A stretch of DNA of 64,000 nucleotides from Chitinophagaceae bacterium (GTDB taxonomy: Bacteria; Bacteroidota; Bacteroidia; Chitinophagales; Chitinophagaceae). Both the position numbers and the translations under genes were made by a program. The notes under the pieces were generated by a model. It did no database searches. It was not told where the DNA came from and saw only the letters and a list, made by a program, of their open reading frames with translations. Below, piece by piece: positions 54,490 to 63,388 of this stretch (positions are counted from its first letter, which is position 1; every line of letters begins with the position of its first letter). The stretch spans positions 1-64,000 of the forward strand of contig JAEUVD010000033.1 in the NCBI GenBank assembly GCA_016787065.1, given 5' to 3'.

Positions 54490-55590
54490 TTAAATCAATC
54501 CTTTTTCCACTAAGCCACGATAGTGTTCGCCTAATAAAGTTAACTCACAATAACCATGTCGGTCTTTTTGCATAGCCGCATGCCACATATGTGGTTCATC
54601 ACCTCCTTTAGGTACTACCAAATAAACACGATTATATTTTTGAAGGATGGCAAACTTTCTGCAGTTCTCTTTATCCGGTTCTCGGGCGTCTTTGAATCGC
54701 TTGTGGCGCTCACTATCTTCCGGTTCGTAGGTTTCATTTAAAAAGTGTTTATAGGTTGCTTTTACTTCGGTGCTACCATCCGGAAGTTCATTGGTTTGGG
54801 ATGGAAACAGCTGAACGATTTCCTTTAAATCTTTTAACGCTATTGGCGGTTTGGCTTTGCGAAGCACAACAAAAGCACTTACATTTGATTTAAAAATAGG
54901 TCGTTGTTTATACCACCGTCCGAGCGACTGATCGATATGCGAATAAATACTGGCCGGGGTTACATCACCTATGATATTAGCAGCAGCTCCTTCCAATCCT
55001 AATAACATCAATCCAGTAAATAACCCTTGGTCGTTTTCTTCGCTAGAATACTGTGTAGCTGTGGAAGAAGCAAGTAAGGTCATGTTTTTACCTAACGTGC
55101 TTGTTTTATTGTCTTGATTTTCACCGATAGCACCGCTATGGCAACTATCAATAATAATAACTTTATTCGTGGCCGGTGATTTACTAGCCCATTCCACAAT
55201 TTTATTCAATGGAATACAATCATCCGCTGTTTTTGTTTCTGGCGGACAAATATAACCTCCATCCGAGTCGATTAACCCATGACCAGAGAAATAGAATAAG
55301 GCAAGTTCTAATCCTTCCGTTTCAAAAAGGTCTTTGATTTCATCTCTTAAAATAGTTTTATTAAAAATAGCAAGATTCTTCTTTTCATTATGAACTACTT
55401 CACTTTGAACAAAGCGATCTTCCTTGGTAATTAGTTTACATTCAAAATTCTTGCTACCATATTCCGGTTTCTCGGCGTCATCATTTTTTGATAATAAGGC
55501 ATAAACCGATTCCGCATCATTTACACAACCATGTAACTGTTTTAGATTTTGGTAGCTATTAATTCCGACAATAAGTGCCATTCGTGCCAT
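54490..55590 (-). CDS. Caspase-like (C14) peptidase 2
   Basis: The 366-residue cytoplasmic protein has MALIVGINSYQNLKQLHGCV at the start of a caspase-hemoglobinase domain. The catalytic His is in LFYFSGHGL (about 104) and the catalytic Cys in VIIIDSCHSG (about 149), followed by LLASSTATQYSSEE and LFTGLMLLGLEG. The C-terminal 110 residues (KATYKHFL, RKFAILQKYNRVYLV, YCELTLLGEHYRGLVEK) share the CxLTxLGxHY ending with caspase 1 of this window. It converges with Roc-COR-TIR 3 (61 bases between stops) and diverges from the unknown/hydrolase pair. It could execute cell death or cleave a partner after recognition; no substrate is evident. Confidence 0.87.
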   Translation of the reverse strand: MARMALIVGINSYQNLKQLHGCVNDAESVYALLSKNDDAEKPEYGSKNFECKLITKEDRFVQSEVVHNEKKNLAIFNKTILRDEIKDLFETEGLELALFYFSGHGLIDSDGGYICPPETKTADDCIPLNKIVEWASKSPATNKVIIIDSCHSGAIGENQDNKTSTLGKNMTLLASSTATQYSSEENDQGLFTGLMLLGLEGAAANIIGDVTPASIYSHIDQSLGRWYKQRPIFKSNVSAFVVLRKAKPPIALKDLKEIVQLFPSQTNELPDGSTEVKATYKHFLNETYEPEDSERHKRFKDAREPDKENCRKFAILQKYNRVYLVVPKGGDEPHMWHAAMQKDRHGYCELTLLGEHYRGLVEKGLI

Positions 55591-55683
55591 AACGTTACTT
55601 TATTTAGTTTGAAAAATTATTCCTGTGAAAGTAGAAAAAGTTTTTAGGCCGACTAAAAATTATCAGGAATAATTTCTACATTG

Positions 55684-55729
55684 TCCACAAAAGTGGAATA
55701 GCCCATCGGGAAACCACACCTTTACTTTG
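55684..55729 (+). promoter_or_regulatory. Perfect palindromic operator and -7 box before the unknown/hydrolase operon
   Basis: TCCACAAAAGTGGA (55684-55697) is the most symmetric copy: five-base arms around AAAA. The -7-like box TTACTTTG (55722-55729) follows after exactly 24 nt, 17 bases before the ATG at 55747. No matching box faces the divergent caspase gene. Confidence 0.68.
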
Positions 55730-55746
55730 ACAAAAAAAATAACACC

Positions 55747-56520
55747 ATGAGTACCTTTAACAAAGATGAATTACGGAAAATTATAGAAGAGTATTTGCAT
55801 TACAATCCGGAGAAGCGAAAAATGTTTCCGGTTGGTCCGGCAACAGTACATAACTTTTATGAGTGTTTTATGGATGGAACATACAACCTATTAGCTACCG
55901 TAAATCCGGAAGTAATTCGTTCGTTTACGGTGGATGTGGTGGCCCTTAAACACTTATTAGAGGAAGCACCTAATGCCAAATATCTAAAAATTACCATTAC
56001 ACAAATTCCTTTAAACTACACACAGGGGAGCGCAGAAATGAACCGCCACGCCGGTAATTTATATTTCTTGTTTACCATGGCTAATTCAAGTACAACCGAT
56101 AATTTAACACCATACTATGACCTCAACGCATTCAATACGCAAACATGCTATCTGGAGTCATCGATGGTAGACCAATTAATGAGTGAATTTCATAATACCT
56201 CGAATCCGCATTCTTTGCGTGCTGCAATGCTTAATCGCTGTTCCGATAATACCGAACATATTTATGTGCATCGTGATAAACTAATGAATGAGTATTTACC
56301 TTATATGGAAAATTTAGGTATGGTTCGAATTCTATTTGTTTTTTGCGAGATTGATTCAGAAGATACTCAGGCTATAGCTGATGGGCGTAAAGCCATTATA
56401 GAAAATAACCATGAACATTTTGGTATACTTTGGAAGGGTCTCAACTTAAGCAATCAAGTCATTGAAGATGCACCCGTATATGATTTCAATGAACTTTGTC
56501 CGAACCAATGTCCTCAATAA
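55747..56520 (+). CDS. Conserved-looking cytoplasmic protein of unknown function
   Basis: The 257-residue product has no signal peptide or membrane helix and no motif I recognise. Visible features are an N-terminal helix (DELRKIIEEYLHYNPEKRKM), a mixed alpha/beta middle (NAKYLKITITQIPLNYTQGS, GNLYFLFTMANSSTTDN), RILFVFCEIDSEDTQAIADG and a cysteine pair near the C-terminus (NELCPNQCPQ). It is the first gene after a perfect operator palindrome and ends 15 bases before the hydrolase gene, so the two are probably an operon. It may be a regulator, adaptor or immunity-like partner of the hydrolase; this is inference from position only. Confidence 0.7.
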   Translation: MSTFNKDELRKIIEEYLHYNPEKRKMFPVGPATVHNFYECFMDGTYNLLATVNPEVIRSFTVDVVALKHLLEEAPNAKYLKITITQIPLNYTQGSAEMNRHAGNLYFLFTMANSSTTDNLTPYYDLNAFNTQTCYLESSMVDQLMSEFHNTSNPHSLRAAMLNRCSDNTEHIYVHRDKLMNEYLPYMENLGMVRILFVFCEIDSEDTQAIADGRKAIIENNHEHFGILWKGLNLSNQVIEDAPVYDFNELCPNQCPQ

Positions 56521-56535
56521 TTTAAATTCATTCGA

Positions 56536-57387
56536 ATGAAATTGGTTTGTATACACGGAAGAGGTCAGGGTAAATTTCCTGCTGAAGAATTGCGCATGAA
56601 GTGGCGTGATAGTTGGTTGGCTGGCTTACGTAAGAGCGGCATCGAACAACTGCCCGAGGTAGAATTCGTATTCCCGTTTTACGGTGATATTTTAGATGAA
56701 TTGACTCGACAACTTAAAGCAAGTGCTAAAAGGAAAGGAGACTTGGGCCATACAGACGAGGAGTATGTTCCTGAATTAATGTGGGAACTAGCAATGAATG
56801 GTGGTATTTCTGAAAAGGAAATTGATGCAACAGAAGAAATAAAGAAAGCATTTCAAAATCAACAATGGGTCATTGACCTCGCTCGAAAAATAGATGAAAA
56901 ATACGGCGCCGGGTTTTGTTTAAGTTTGGCATTACCAGATGCTTATACCTATCTAACTGAATCCATTATACAAGAACAAATTGATGAACTGGTTAAACTT
57001 GAAATTGGTACGAAACCATGTGTTGTTGTAGGACATTCATTAGGATCAGCCGTTGGATTTAATATTATAAATCAAGATGCTTCTTTGAATGTACAAACCT
57101 TTGTTACCTTAGGCTCCCCTTTGGGCATGAAAACCTTTCATCACTATCTACCCTTCTGCCCTCGCTACCCTTTAGGGTTAAAAGGAGATTGGTATAATGC
57201 ATTCGATAAGCGCGATATTGTGGCTTTACGTTCTTTAGATCAAGAATATTTTAAGGTAGAAGGAAGGATTGAAAACTACGAGGAGGTGGATAATTTCACC
57301 AAAAATCGACATAGTATTGAGGGTTATTTATCCGATAAACAAGTAGCTCTGAAAATATATGATGCTTTGTTAAATTGTAAACGATAA
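56536..57387 (+). CDS. Alpha/beta-hydrolase, possible lipase-type effector
   Basis: The 283-residue product has an alpha/beta-hydrolase core: an oxyanion-type start (KLVCIHGRGQGKFPAEELRM), the nucleophile elbow VVVGHSLGSAVGFNII (Ser at about 170), TFVTLGSPLGMKTF, an acidic position in AFDKRDIVALRSLD, and a late His (NRHSIEGYL). No signal peptide is present, so it acts in the cytoplasm. Such hydrolases are known phospholipase-type effectors in some conflict systems. It is coupled with the unknown gene 15 bases upstream under an operator copy shared with the rest of the regulon. It could also be a housekeeping esterase. Confidence 0.75.
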   Translation: MKLVCIHGRGQGKFPAEELRMKWRDSWLAGLRKSGIEQLPEVEFVFPFYGDILDELTRQLKASAKRKGDLGHTDEEYVPELMWELAMNGGISEKEIDATEEIKKAFQNQQWVIDLARKIDEKYGAGFCLSLALPDAYTYLTESIIQEQIDELVKLEIGTKPCVVVGHSLGSAVGFNIINQDASLNVQTFVTLGSPLGMKTFHHYLPFCPRYPLGLKGDWYNAFDKRDIVALRSLDQEYFKVEGRIENYEEVDNFTKNRHSIEGYLSDKQVALKIYDALLNCKR

Positions 57388-57439
57388 TACGGCAACTTTC
57401 TTTTGAGTTACCTACTTCAATACTATGCATTGAGCTCGT

Positions 57440-58774
57440 TTATTCTCTTATTCCTTCCTGTTCATTCAACCACTTCAGAATTTCATCGGCCATGCCTTCG
57501 TGAAAATTTCCTTTTAGAAATTGTTTCTCTTCCAAATTTTTTACGGCCTCTAAGTAATCTTTACTTCGCATACATAAATGATCTAGATCAGGAATGGTAA
57601 GCATGGTGGCATATCCGGGATCGCTTGTATTAACCGCATCACGAATAAGTTGAGGTTCTTTGTTGGAACATTGTATGTAATCAGCTCCTCCATGTATAAT
57701 TAATACCGGTATATGTAACGATCGCCAGGCCTTGTTCAAATCGAGTGAATCTATTTGTTGCCAAAAACGCCAATGCCTTCCCCACATGTTCGTATTACCT
57801 TCTTTGTATTCGAGTTCTGTTTCGGTGAGATGTTTGTATTTTGGAATGCTTACTAATTCGGCAGGCGTTTTTTTATTCACAAAGAAATCGTAGTATAATG
57901 ATTTTATGGTATCGAGAAATAAGTTTGTTTCTTCTGCGCTGGCTTTGTCTAAGAGTGGTTTTTGAACAGCATGCATATCCAAAAGAAATTGATGCCATGG
58001 TCGAAAAACAGTGCCATAAGTAATGATACCTTTCACTCGTGATTGTTGTGCAACAATAGGAGCAATAATTCCACCCATGGAATGTCCCCAGAGATAGATA
58101 CGATTACTATCTACTTGTAAATCGCGTTTTAGTTTCCGTACGGCAGAAGTAAAAATGTCAATGTCGTTTTGTAAATCAACTTCTTCACAAGCAGTGCAAC
58201 CTTCGCTATCACCCATGCCCGATTTCTCCACAGAATAAACAATATAGCCATCAAGCACCCAACGTTCAATAAGCCGTCGATAATAACTTCGTGAAAAATT
58301 TTCTATACTACTGCAATTATAACCGGGAATAATAAGTATTGCAGGTAGGCCGTTTCCTTTTTTTGGAGTATACTCGATGGTACGTAAAGTGCAACCATGT
58401 TCTTCTAATTCACCATAAATCACATCTATTTTTTTATACGGATTTTGTTTTCGCCCTTGTGCTACGAGTGTTTTGATTTGTTGTTTCCCTTGCATTTTTA
58501 CATCAAGCACTACTTGATCTTTCGCTCGAATCGAATACATCGCATGGCGAAATTCTTTTGTAGTATGAATGGGTTCATCATTGATGGCAAATACACAATC
58601 ACCTTTTTGAAAACCATAGTGAAAAAACATACCTTCCGAAATAACGGAATCAATAACCACGCAGTTGGTGGAATCGTGAAGGAGTACGCCCGGGTAAATC
58701 CGTTGCGCGAGTGCTGCAACTCGCGCAGGATTTACCAACCAAGCACACACTAGAAGAAAAGAATATTTATACAT
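57440..58774 (-). CDS. Secreted PDZ-alpha/beta-hydrolase (peptidase/esterase-like)
   Basis: The 444-residue product (from the ATG at 58774, which gives a signal peptide MYKYSFLLVCAWLVNPARVA; a longer frame runs into the receptor gene) has a PDZ-like domain first (about 30-110; ISEGMFFHYGFQKGDCVFAI, RAKDQVVLDVKMQGKQQI). An alpha/beta-hydrolase domain follows: GLPAILIIPGYNCSSIENFS, GDSEGCTACEEVDLQND, the nucleophile WGHSMGGIIAPIVA (Ser at about 231), PVLIIHGGADYIQCSNKEP and LDHLCM. It probably cleaves small esters or peptides in the periplasm. Its start overlaps the stop of the receptor gene by 8 bases, so the two are translationally coupled. Confidence 0.8.
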   Translation of the reverse strand: MYKYSFLLVCAWLVNPARVAALAQRIYPGVLLHDSTNCVVIDSVISEGMFFHYGFQKGDCVFAINDEPIHTTKEFRHAMYSIRAKDQVVLDVKMQGKQQIKTLVAQGRKQNPYKKIDVIYGELEEHGCTLRTIEYTPKKGNGLPAILIIPGYNCSSIENFSRSYYRRLIERWVLDGYIVYSVEKSGMGDSEGCTACEEVDLQNDIDIFTSAVRKLKRDLQVDSNRIYLWGHSMGGIIAPIVAQQSRVKGIITYGTVFRPWHQFLLDMHAVQKPLLDKASAEETNLFLDTIKSLYYDFFVNKKTPAELVSIPKYKHLTETELEYKEGNTNMWGRHWRFWQQIDSLDLNKAWRSLHIPVLIIHGGADYIQCSNKEPQLIRDAVNTSDPGYATMLTIPDLDHLCMRSKDYLEAVKNLEEKQFLKGNFHEGMADEILKWLNEQEGIRE

Positions 58775-61181
58775 GTTTACCAGCCCGTTGTTTTTCATCA
58801 TCTGCACCTGTGCCGCGACGACGGATTCCGGGAACTCCATTTTTGCCATATTTATGTGTTAAAGAAACGATTACTGTGCGTGAATCTCTTCGAACAAAAT
58901 AGTGTTCTTCATAATCGTTGTATTTAGAAGAACCTCTGAATTTGCTTGTGAAGAATATATCATTCGCGGCAAGTTTAATTGTGGTTCGTTTGTTTTTCAG
59001 TGTTTTTTGAGCAGCAATATTGCATTGTCCGAATGGTTGAATGGTAGTAAAACTATACCACTCACCATACTGATAAAAACCATCTACCTGTATCGTAAAA
59101 CTTTTTGGAAGAATAAAGGAATGCAGTGTTTTGGCATTGAAGGAAACGATACCTGATGCAATGGTATTATTCGATAACTGTCCGGAATAATAGGAATGAT
59201 ATATACTAACATCGGAATTGATTGTCCACCAACTTGTAGGCTTAACCGGTACAGAACCACTTAAGGTATAAACCCATTGCTTATTAATATTCTTATTGGT
59301 TTGAATAGTGATGTTTGAGTTTTGTTCATCTGGTATCAGCACCTCCGTAATACTTTTATTCACAAACATATAGGAGAACGTAGTTAAATATTTTTGTTTG
59401 AATGTGTGATTCAATTCAAAAAGGTAACTGTTTTGCGGCATCAAAAAAGGGTTGCCCACCTTATAAGTTGTAGCATCAATAAACAACCGAGTCGGATTCA
59501 TTAAATCATAACCTGGCCGTTGAATACGTCTGCTGAAACTGAAAGCAAGATCATGCTTTTCATTAATTTTTCTGGATATTGAAACGTTTGGAAAAAGTTG
59601 CCAGTAATTACGATCAAATGATTCGCCATTCAAAAGTTGTTTTCCTTTTGCTACTGTTTGTTCGGTTCGCAATCCTAGCTGCACACTGAAATTATTCTTC
59701 TCGAACGAACCAATACCGTAGAGGGCATTGATATTTTCAGAATATATGAAATGATTGCTTTGGTTTGAATCAAATAGTGGTGTATCGCCCGACTCATTAA
59801 AAAATTGAATATTATTATCGGCTTTTACATAACTACTTTTGCCTCCTAATTCCCACTTAACGTTCCAACGACTAAAGTTCAGATCAGCTTTACCACTATA
59901 AATATTCAAATCACCTTTGGATATACCGAGCAAGCGATAATCATTTTGGGTTGGATTGCCGAACATATCGGCATACACTGTTTTGAAATGTTGATTATTC
60001 GAAGATCCGTAATACGCATAGTCAAAATCGGTACTCAATTCGGCACCGTTGCTATCGAGTTGCGTGCGACTGTTTACATTGAAGCTCGCATTGCCGTATC
60101 GATCTTTACTTTTTTGTCCGGAAGTGTACGTTGATTGATCGACACCTTGATTATCTTCTACAACACAAAAATTAAGTCCGGGCGTATTTAATTGCGATAA
60201 ACTACCATTGCTTGAAATACCAAGGACTGTTTTTTTCGAAAGTTGGTAGTCTAGATTTACTTTACCCATTTCCGTGAAAGCAGGAAACCAAAGCATGTTG
60301 TTCTGTCTGTAAGCTCCTTGATAAACACCTTTCTTATAAAATTGACGATACAGTTTTAAGTCGTTATAATTTTCATTAGCAAAGAAGTTCATACTTGCGA
60401 AGAAGTTCAGTTTATTACCTTTTACATTGATGTTGGCTCCTGCGCTACTTTTATAGAAACGTCCACTTCCTCCCGACAAAATAACTAATCCATTACTTCC
60501 TCGTTTTAAATCCTTCTTCATGATGATATTTACAATTCCCGCATTTCCTTCGGCATCATATTTGGCTGATGGATTACTGATAACTTCTATTTTTGAAATT
60601 TGAGATGCGGTGGTAGTTCGAAGTAAATTCGTAAGTTGAGCACCGGAAACATAGGTTGGTTTGCCATTAATCATAACAATTACTCCTTTCTTTCCGCGCA
60701 TAGCAATCGATCCGTTTCCATCCACAGAAATACCTGGTGCTTTTTGCATTACCGATAAGGCATCACTGCCTGGTGATTCTAAACTATGCTCAACATTGAA
60801 AATTATTTTTCCGGCTTTTTGCTCCACCAATTCCTTCTGTTGAACTACACGAACTTCTTTCAATTGTAACGACTGATTTAAATTTATTGTTGGTAATTGA
60901 AATCCTTTATCCTTTAGATTGAAACATTGAGTTAGATGAATCGATTGATTGAATAACCGAATATCCATAAAGTAATTTCCTTGTGGAATATTATCGAATC
61001 GAAAGCTACCATCTTCCGAACTTAATTCTACTTTCACCAACGATGAATCCAAACATGATTTTAAAATCATGGTGTATTTTTCTTTGTTTGATGAATTTAT
61101 GTTTCCTGAAAAACTCATCTCCTGCGATTTTGAATTATGAACGAAAGCCCAGGTAAGCAACCATATCAACCAGTATTTCAT
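58767..61181 (-). CDS. TonB-dependent receptor / outer-membrane beta-barrel protein
   Basis: The 804-residue product has a signal peptide (KYWLIWLLTWAFVHNSKSQ) and a carboxypeptidase-regulatory-like domain (about 22-100; FSGNINSSNKEKYTM, SEDGSFRFDNIPQGNYFMDI). A plug domain follows (about 115-225; MRGKKGVIVMINGKPTYVSG, SNPSAKYDAEGNAGIVNIIM), then a large beta-barrel. It resembles the receptor at the left end of the window. It forms a coupled pair with the secreted hydrolase and is divergent from an AraC-family regulator that may control it. The substrate is unknown; the adjacent hydrolase suggests uptake of a molecule that must be cleaved in the periplasm. Confidence 0.88.
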   Translation of the reverse strand: MKYWLIWLLTWAFVHNSKSQEMSFSGNINSSNKEKYTMILKSCLDSSLVKVELSSEDGSFRFDNIPQGNYFMDIRLFNQSIHLTQCFNLKDKGFQLPTINLNQSLQLKEVRVVQQKELVEQKAGKIIFNVEHSLESPGSDALSVMQKAPGISVDGNGSIAMRGKKGVIVMINGKPTYVSGAQLTNLLRTTTASQISKIEVISNPSAKYDAEGNAGIVNIIMKKDLKRGSNGLVILSGGSGRFYKSSAGANINVKGNKLNFFASMNFFANENYNDLKLYRQFYKKGVYQGAYRQNNMLWFPAFTEMGKVNLDYQLSKKTVLGISSNGSLSQLNTPGLNFCVVEDNQGVDQSTYTSGQKSKDRYGNASFNVNSRTQLDSNGAELSTDFDYAYYGSSNNQHFKTVYADMFGNPTQNDYRLLGISKGDLNIYSGKADLNFSRWNVKWELGGKSSYVKADNNIQFFNESGDTPLFDSNQSNHFIYSENINALYGIGSFEKNNFSVQLGLRTEQTVAKGKQLLNGESFDRNYWQLFPNVSISRKINEKHDLAFSFSRRIQRPGYDLMNPTRLFIDATTYKVGNPFLMPQNSYLFELNHTFKQKYLTTFSYMFVNKSITEVLIPDEQNSNITIQTNKNINKQWVYTLSGSVPVKPTSWWTINSDVSIYHSYYSGQLSNNTIASGIVSFNAKTLHSFILPKSFTIQVDGFYQYGEWYSFTTIQPFGQCNIAAQKTLKNKRTTIKLAANDIFFTSKFRGSSKYNDYEEHYFVRRDSRTVIVSLTHKYGKNGVPGIRRRGTGADDEKQRAGKHV

Positions 61182-61332
61182 GTGTTGGTTTTTTTACAAA
61201 ACAACAGGTAACGGCATGGCGTTGCTTGTCATTTTCTGCTTTTTTTACCGTTCACCCTAAACACCTACCAATTATAGAAAGATTTTAACATTTGAACATG
61301 TGTTTTGTATTCTTGCTTTCGATTTTAAATTG

Positions 61333-62223
61333 ATGCAAGAGGCCATTTTACTAAACGAAACAAATTGGAATGATGTATTCAGAGGAATGCAACAGTTTCC
61401 GTTTCGTGCATCGGAAATTAAGTCGGTAAATAAAGAGTTAGCCCTCAGTAATATTTCATTCAAATTTAATATACGGGGCAAGGAAGTTTATGATAATTAC
61501 AAACAAACCCAAGTGTTACTTGGCGGAGATTATCTTCTCATTACCAATCAAGATCGTTGCGAAATTCAAATTCAAGAGGAACAAAATGACATCGGTATTT
61601 GCATTGATGTAAATCAGGATTTATTAAAGCAAGCTTTACAACTTCATTTTCATCCGAATGAAATGGAGGACGTTCATGAAGCTGACTATTATTGGTTTCA
61701 AGCTGATTTGTTTGTTCGCTATCGTGCATCCACAGCATTTAACGATTACATGGCTCATTTGTTCCCTGCCATTCGCGATAAAACATTTCCCTCCTTGCAG
61801 TGTTTGGAAATGGATTTTATTGCTCATTTTTTACAAGAGCAATTACCGCATTTTAAAGCGTATCAGTTTGTGCCCTTAATGAAACGACAAAGTAAGAAGG
61901 AATTATATCAACGACTCATTCAGGCTCGAAACAGTATGCAGGATATGGTGTATCAACAGGTTAGTATTCAACAATTGGCACGAGAGTTATGTATGTCGGA
62001 ATTTCGATTCCATCACATGTACAAGGAGGTATTTGGCGTGAGTCCTCATCGCGATATGATTCGATTTAAATGTGAGGAAGCATTACGTTTATTTCATCAG
62101 TTAAAACTCACATGGACGGAAATAGCACTTCGTTTGGATTTTGCCGATCTGCCAACGTTCAGTAAAGCCTTCAAACGGATTACAGGAGTTACACCTTCTA
62201 AATACTCTTTGACTAGAGTATAG
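61333..62223 (+). CDS. AraC-family transcriptional regulator
   Basis: The 296-residue product has an unrecognised N-terminal effector domain (about 1-190) and a C-terminal AraC-type double helix-turn-helix (about 195-293): QRLIQARNSMQDMVYQQVSI, QQLARELCMSEFRFHHMYKE, FGVSPHRDMIRFKCEEALRL, WTEIALRLDFADLPTFSKAF, KRITGVTPSKYSL. I chose the ATG at 61333 over a GTG at 61300. It is divergent from the receptor/hydrolase pair, from which it is separated by about 150 bases, and probably regulates it. No operator palindrome of the regulon lies between them. Confidence 0.88.
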   Translation: MQEAILLNETNWNDVFRGMQQFPFRASEIKSVNKELALSNISFKFNIRGKEVYDNYKQTQVLLGGDYLLITNQDRCEIQIQEEQNDIGICIDVNQDLLKQALQLHFHPNEMEDVHEADYYWFQADLFVRYRASTAFNDYMAHLFPAIRDKTFPSLQCLEMDFIAHFLQEQLPHFKAYQFVPLMKRQSKKELYQRLIQARNSMQDMVYQQVSIQQLARELCMSEFRFHHMYKEVFGVSPHRDMIRFKCEEALRLFHQLKLTWTEIALRLDFADLPTFSKAFKRITGVTPSKYSLTRV

Positions 62224-62361
62224 TTTTTCTGTAGGAAAATTCTAAGGTGTGCTTACCATTGCTTATCGCCGAACATTCTCACTTTACGCAGTAACTGTTA
62301 CCCAATTGCGATAGAGTATTTACAACACTTAGGTTAGTACATCAATGCCAAAGGAAATCGA

Positions 62362-62400
62362 AAAAGCGGTTAACTGGGTGTTCCGAGCTAACCGCTTTTG
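62362..62400 (+). terminator. Intrinsic terminator between convergent genes
   Basis: AAAAGCGGTTA (62363-62373) and TAACCGCTTTT (62390-62400) form a perfect 11-bp stem with a 16-nt loop. It sits between the AraC gene and the convergent secreted-protein gene; the A and T flanks allow use on both strands. The rest of 62224-62534 holds nothing recognisable. Confidence 0.85.
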
Positions 62401-62534
62401 AAGCATCATAATTTATCTTTTCAGAAGATGAATTGTATGCTTGGAAGTTAATTTATAACCGGACAGAACCTTGCTATTTCAATTTGTCAAGCTTTGGATT
62501 TAGGACGCAATCAAGTCAATCGGACGTTGAGAAT

Positions 62535-63329
62535 TTAAGGAGTCGCTGCACCGATACCGTTGATTAAATTCCCCTCCAAAATTAAAAAATCGAAAATATC
62601 TACTGCACCATCTCCATTCGTATCAGTATGGAGATAACCAAAACTTCCATTCACGATATCTGGTTCGAGTGTTAAATAGTCGAACACATCAACAATATCA
62701 TCTTGGTTAATATCTCCCGAATAAAGTGCCCAAATACCTGGTTCAACCTCAGCCTGATTGGCACCATAGGCCATGGATGCCTGTGTTGTAAAATCGTAAG
62801 TGGTAACATTCGACAGTAGAACAGGGGTGGAGCTCCAAACACTTATACTGTTTCGGTGTTTGATAACGAGATAATACGACTGGCCTACTACACCCAATCC
62901 TTTAACGGAAATGGATCCATCTTGTTTTAAGGTTGATTTGGTTCCGAAAAGAATAGTAGAGGGTGTAATAGCGTCGTGTAATTCAAGTGTTATGCTATCC
63001 GCTACATTGGAAGGGTTTAAATACACTCCTTGATTGTAAAGGACATCCGTCATCTGTTCTGCACCCAAATAAAAGCCTTGTAAAAAGGCTCTTACATGAA
63101 GCAAATTGATTTCAATTGGTTGCTGAAATCCCTGAGTGAGGATATGACTTGCAGAAGTTAACGTTTGTGTATTTGTTTCGCCCACAGTAAACGATAATGA
63201 ACCTATGGCATTTACCTGATAAGCACCGAGAGAAGCAATTACCCTTGGTGATATACTTTGTGCATATACTGTACAAGCAATGAATAATGAAAGTATTATC
63301 CATTGGAATATGATGATTATTTTTTTCAT
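62535..63329 (-). CDS. Secreted protein with dockerin-like C-terminal module
   Basis: The 264-residue product (from the ATG at 63329, which gives a signal peptide IIIIFQWIILSLFIACTVYA; a longer frame adds 18 residues) has a short N-terminal region (SLGAYQVNAIGSLSFTVG, HILTQGFQQPIEI) like that of the small T9SS cargo at 30003. A module of about 190 residues follows, clearly homologous to the end of the 2225-residue LamG protein: RAFLQGFYLG, DSITLELHDA, QSYYLVIKHRNSISVW, AEVEPGIWALYSGDINQDDI, TDTNGDGAVDIFDF. The two Asp-rich loops should bind calcium. The gene lies 59 bases downstream of the metzincin gene and may be cotranscribed with it. Confidence 0.75.
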   Translation of the reverse strand: MKKIIIIFQWIILSLFIACTVYAQSISPRVIASLGAYQVNAIGSLSFTVGETNTQTLTSASHILTQGFQQPIEINLLHVRAFLQGFYLGAEQMTDVLYNQGVYLNPSNVADSITLELHDAITPSTILFGTKSTLKQDGSISVKGLGVVGQSYYLVIKHRNSISVWSSTPVLLSNVTTYDFTTQASMAYGANQAEVEPGIWALYSGDINQDDIVDVFDYLTLEPDIVNGSFGYLHTDTNGDGAVDIFDFLILEGNLINGIGAATP

Positions 63330-63388
63330 GATGATCTTTTTAAACTTGATATATAAAGATGTTATTTTCAGAATAAGGTACATGCCTT

